A stretch of DNA of 64,000 bases, from NCBI GenBank assembly GCA_030680235.1, contig JAUXWQ010000019.1, positions 1 to 64,000 on the forward strand, in the 5' to 3' direction. The notes beneath the pieces were generated by a model. The model was not told where the DNA came from. It was given only the letters and a program-made list of their open reading frames with translations, and did no database searches. The stretch's first letter is position 1. Each line of letters starts with the position of its first letter. This document shows, piece by piece, positions 62,804-64,000 of the stretch. Made by a program: the position numbers and the translations under genes. The DNA comes from Coxiellaceae bacterium. Lineage in GTDB: Bacteria; Pseudomonadota; Gammaproteobacteria; Coxiellales; Coxiellaceae.

Positions 62804-63952
62804 ATGGATAGCGCACTTCAAAATATACTCTGTATACTTAATCAAAAACCCATCCATTCTGACAATATAAACCCAGAAGAATTGTTCCGGATAGGTGCTC
62901 ACCATCGCATTAATGGGCAAGTACAGCTTTCCTTAAAAAATAACTATCCGGATGAAACTAAGTTGCTGGATTTTTTCAAAGAGCGTCGACGATTTCAACA
63001 ACACCAATCAATCAAACAAGCTTCCGCTGCTATAGCACTCAATAAATTTGCGCAGGAGCATGGGAAAAGAATCGTCTTCCTAAAAGGAATTCCCCTTTCA
63101 CAACAGCTGTATCACGATATCACTGTTCGATCGTCATCCGATATTGATGTGTTGGTTCAGATAAATGATGTGCTATGGTTTCACAATATACTCAAGCAGT
63201 CTGGCTACCAATCTTTTAACCTTCCTGAAATTCCAAAAAAATATGAACACATAATCATGCGGAGTCAAAAAGATATTGTCTATTACCACCCCATTAAAAA
63301 AATTGTCATCGAATTACATTGGAAACTAAGCCTAAACAATCAATTTTCTAATTTACAATACAACACTCTTTTGATGTCAGAAAATACAAAATTAGTTTTT
63401 ATTGATAAAAATGCTTTGGAAATTTTATCTGACCCATTTAATTTTGTTTATCTTTGTTATCATGCAGAAAAACATTATTGCAAAAGATTACACTGGATGT
63501 ATGACACTCTATTATACGCCAATCAAATTCAAGCTGATGCCTGGGAAGCTATTTTTGAAATAGCTGAAAAAAACAATGTGAAAGTACACTTACATTACTT
63601 GATTCATCGCTGGAAAATTTTTTTTCCAGTATTATCACAAAACATCCCGGTTCCAACTATAAAGAAAATATGGTCATACCCAGCGCTTGTTTTTAATAAT
63701 ACGACTCTCACTCAACGATGCACCATTGAGATTCAAAAAATTATTTCAAACACAATAATTAATAAAACATTAAAAAACATGCTAGTTTCAGTCATGATTA
63801 GAGTAACACGCAATCCTCTAAAAAAATGCATAAAGTATCACCTGCCTGTTTTTTTATTTTATCTCAGCATGCCAGTCTGGATTGGCACCTACACAGTCAC
63901 AATTTTTAATACCGCAAAGAAAAGGCTTTTTGGGGTGAAAAAGTATGAATGA
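62804..63952 (+). CDS. Nucleotidyltransferase family protein (NTP_transf_5 type)
   Basis: The 382-residue product starts at ATG 62804 with AGGG six bases upstream. The core is FLKGIPLSQQLYHDITVRSS followed by DIDVLV, giving the metal-binding D-x-D of the nucleotidyltransferase fold, and later IELHWKLS. Members occur in natural-product and lasso-peptide clusters, often next to an ABC transporter, as here. The C-terminal third has a hydrophobic stretch (VFLFYLSMPVWIGTYTVTIF) that could touch the membrane. A four-base overlap (ATGA) leads to a 13-codon frame, so a further gene may have been lost downstream. Confidence 0.8.
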   Translation: MDSALQNILCILNQKPIHSDNINPEELFRIGAHHRINGQVQLSLKNNYPDETKLLDFFKERRRFQQHQSIKQASAAIALNKFAQEHGKRIVFLKGIPLSQQLYHDITVRSSSDIDVLVQINDVLWFHNILKQSGYQSFNLPEIPKKYEHIIMRSQKDIVYYHPIKKIVIELHWKLSLNNQFSNLQYNTLLMSENTKLVFIDKNALEILSDPFNFVYLCYHAEKHYCKRLHWMYDTLLYANQIQADAWEAIFEIAEKNNVKVHLHYLIHRWKIFFPVLSQNIPVPTIKKIWSYPALVFNNTTLTQRCTIEIQKIISNTIINKTLKNMLVSVMIRVTRNPLKKCIKYHLPVFLFYLSMPVWIGTYTVTIFNTAKKRLFGVKKYE

Positions 63953-63995
63953 CTACTTTGTTACGATGTAGAAAATACGCATTAGATTAAAGTGT

Positions 63996-64000
63996 CAGTA
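63996..64000. mobile_element. Possible left tip of another MITE family A copy
   Basis: The window ends in GTGTCAGTA, as at the left border of the 31.3 kb copy (GTGTCAGTAATTCC). Five bases of the element are visible, so this is only suggestive. Confidence 0.3.

Overview
The window is a densely packed bacterial chromosome segment of about 40% GC by eye. Gene order and families point to a gammaproteobacterium, most probably of the order Legionellales (Coxiella/Legionella/Berkiella-like). Supporting signs are a DUF2608 protein, a GDSL lipase resembling the Legionella PlaA type, a TPR-methyltransferase fusion, a small protein resembling the CBU_0585 family, several lineage-specific proteins of unknown function, and many dispersed palindromes. 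No rRNA, tRNA or CRISPR array was seen. The organism call is inference.

Layout. 0-5 kb: yciA, a small membrane protein, a TPR-methyltransferase, mltB and rodA. 5-9 kb: a translationally coupled trio of SemiSWEET-like protein, unknown protein and PAS-PAS hybrid histidine kinase with REC and Hpt domains. 9-17 kb: GDSL lipase, rdgC, BPL_N-like amidotransferase-fold protein, minCDE, prfC, DUF2608 protein and bioY. 17-20 kb: an outer-membrane barrel and a secreted thaumatin-like protein in tandem. 20-24 kb: leucine dehydrogenase and 2-oxoacid dehydrogenase E1 alpha/beta, split by an antiparallel BrnT-BrnA toxin-antitoxin pair. 24-26 kb: gdpD, then a four-gene minus-strand run (small membrane protein, yciB, yciI, bolA). 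26-32.5 kb: scpA-scpB-aroA-cmk-rpsA-lapA-pyrF. 32-42 kb: accessory genes, including a divergent pair of paralogues, comEA, a TAP-like hydrolase, a rhomboid protease, a 905-residue protein with five 57-residue repeats, and a tandem pair of small paralogues. 42-49 kb: a 1032-residue fused GltD-like/ferredoxin-reductase-like flavoprotein, grxD, fdxA, an orphan Phd-type antitoxin and a decayed gene. 49-54 kb: fadJ/fadI-type beta-oxidation genes and an M17 aminopeptidase. 54-61.5 kb: miaB-ybeY-corC-lnt, an HD-domain protein, accD and truA. 61.6-64 kb: an ABC-transporter pseudogene and a nucleotidyltransferase-family gene.

The most striking signal is in the repeats. A miniature inverted-repeat element with CAGTAATTCCC-type ends occurs as 173-bp copies (1-140 truncated, 31311-31483, 45479-45651) and as 70-bp and 47-bp deletion forms (34588-34657, 19679-19725). 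The two short forms have perfect 9-bp flanking duplications, one long copy has 8 of 9, and one long copy carries its central core inverted. A second miniature element (33403-33513) has an 8-bp duplication, and a third (41012-41173) has a 3-bp TTA duplication. A REP-like palindrome (GCGAGTGTTTTTGCAGG / CCTGCAAAAACACTCGC arms) sits at many gene ends. In at least three genes the last codons and stop lie inside a repeat.
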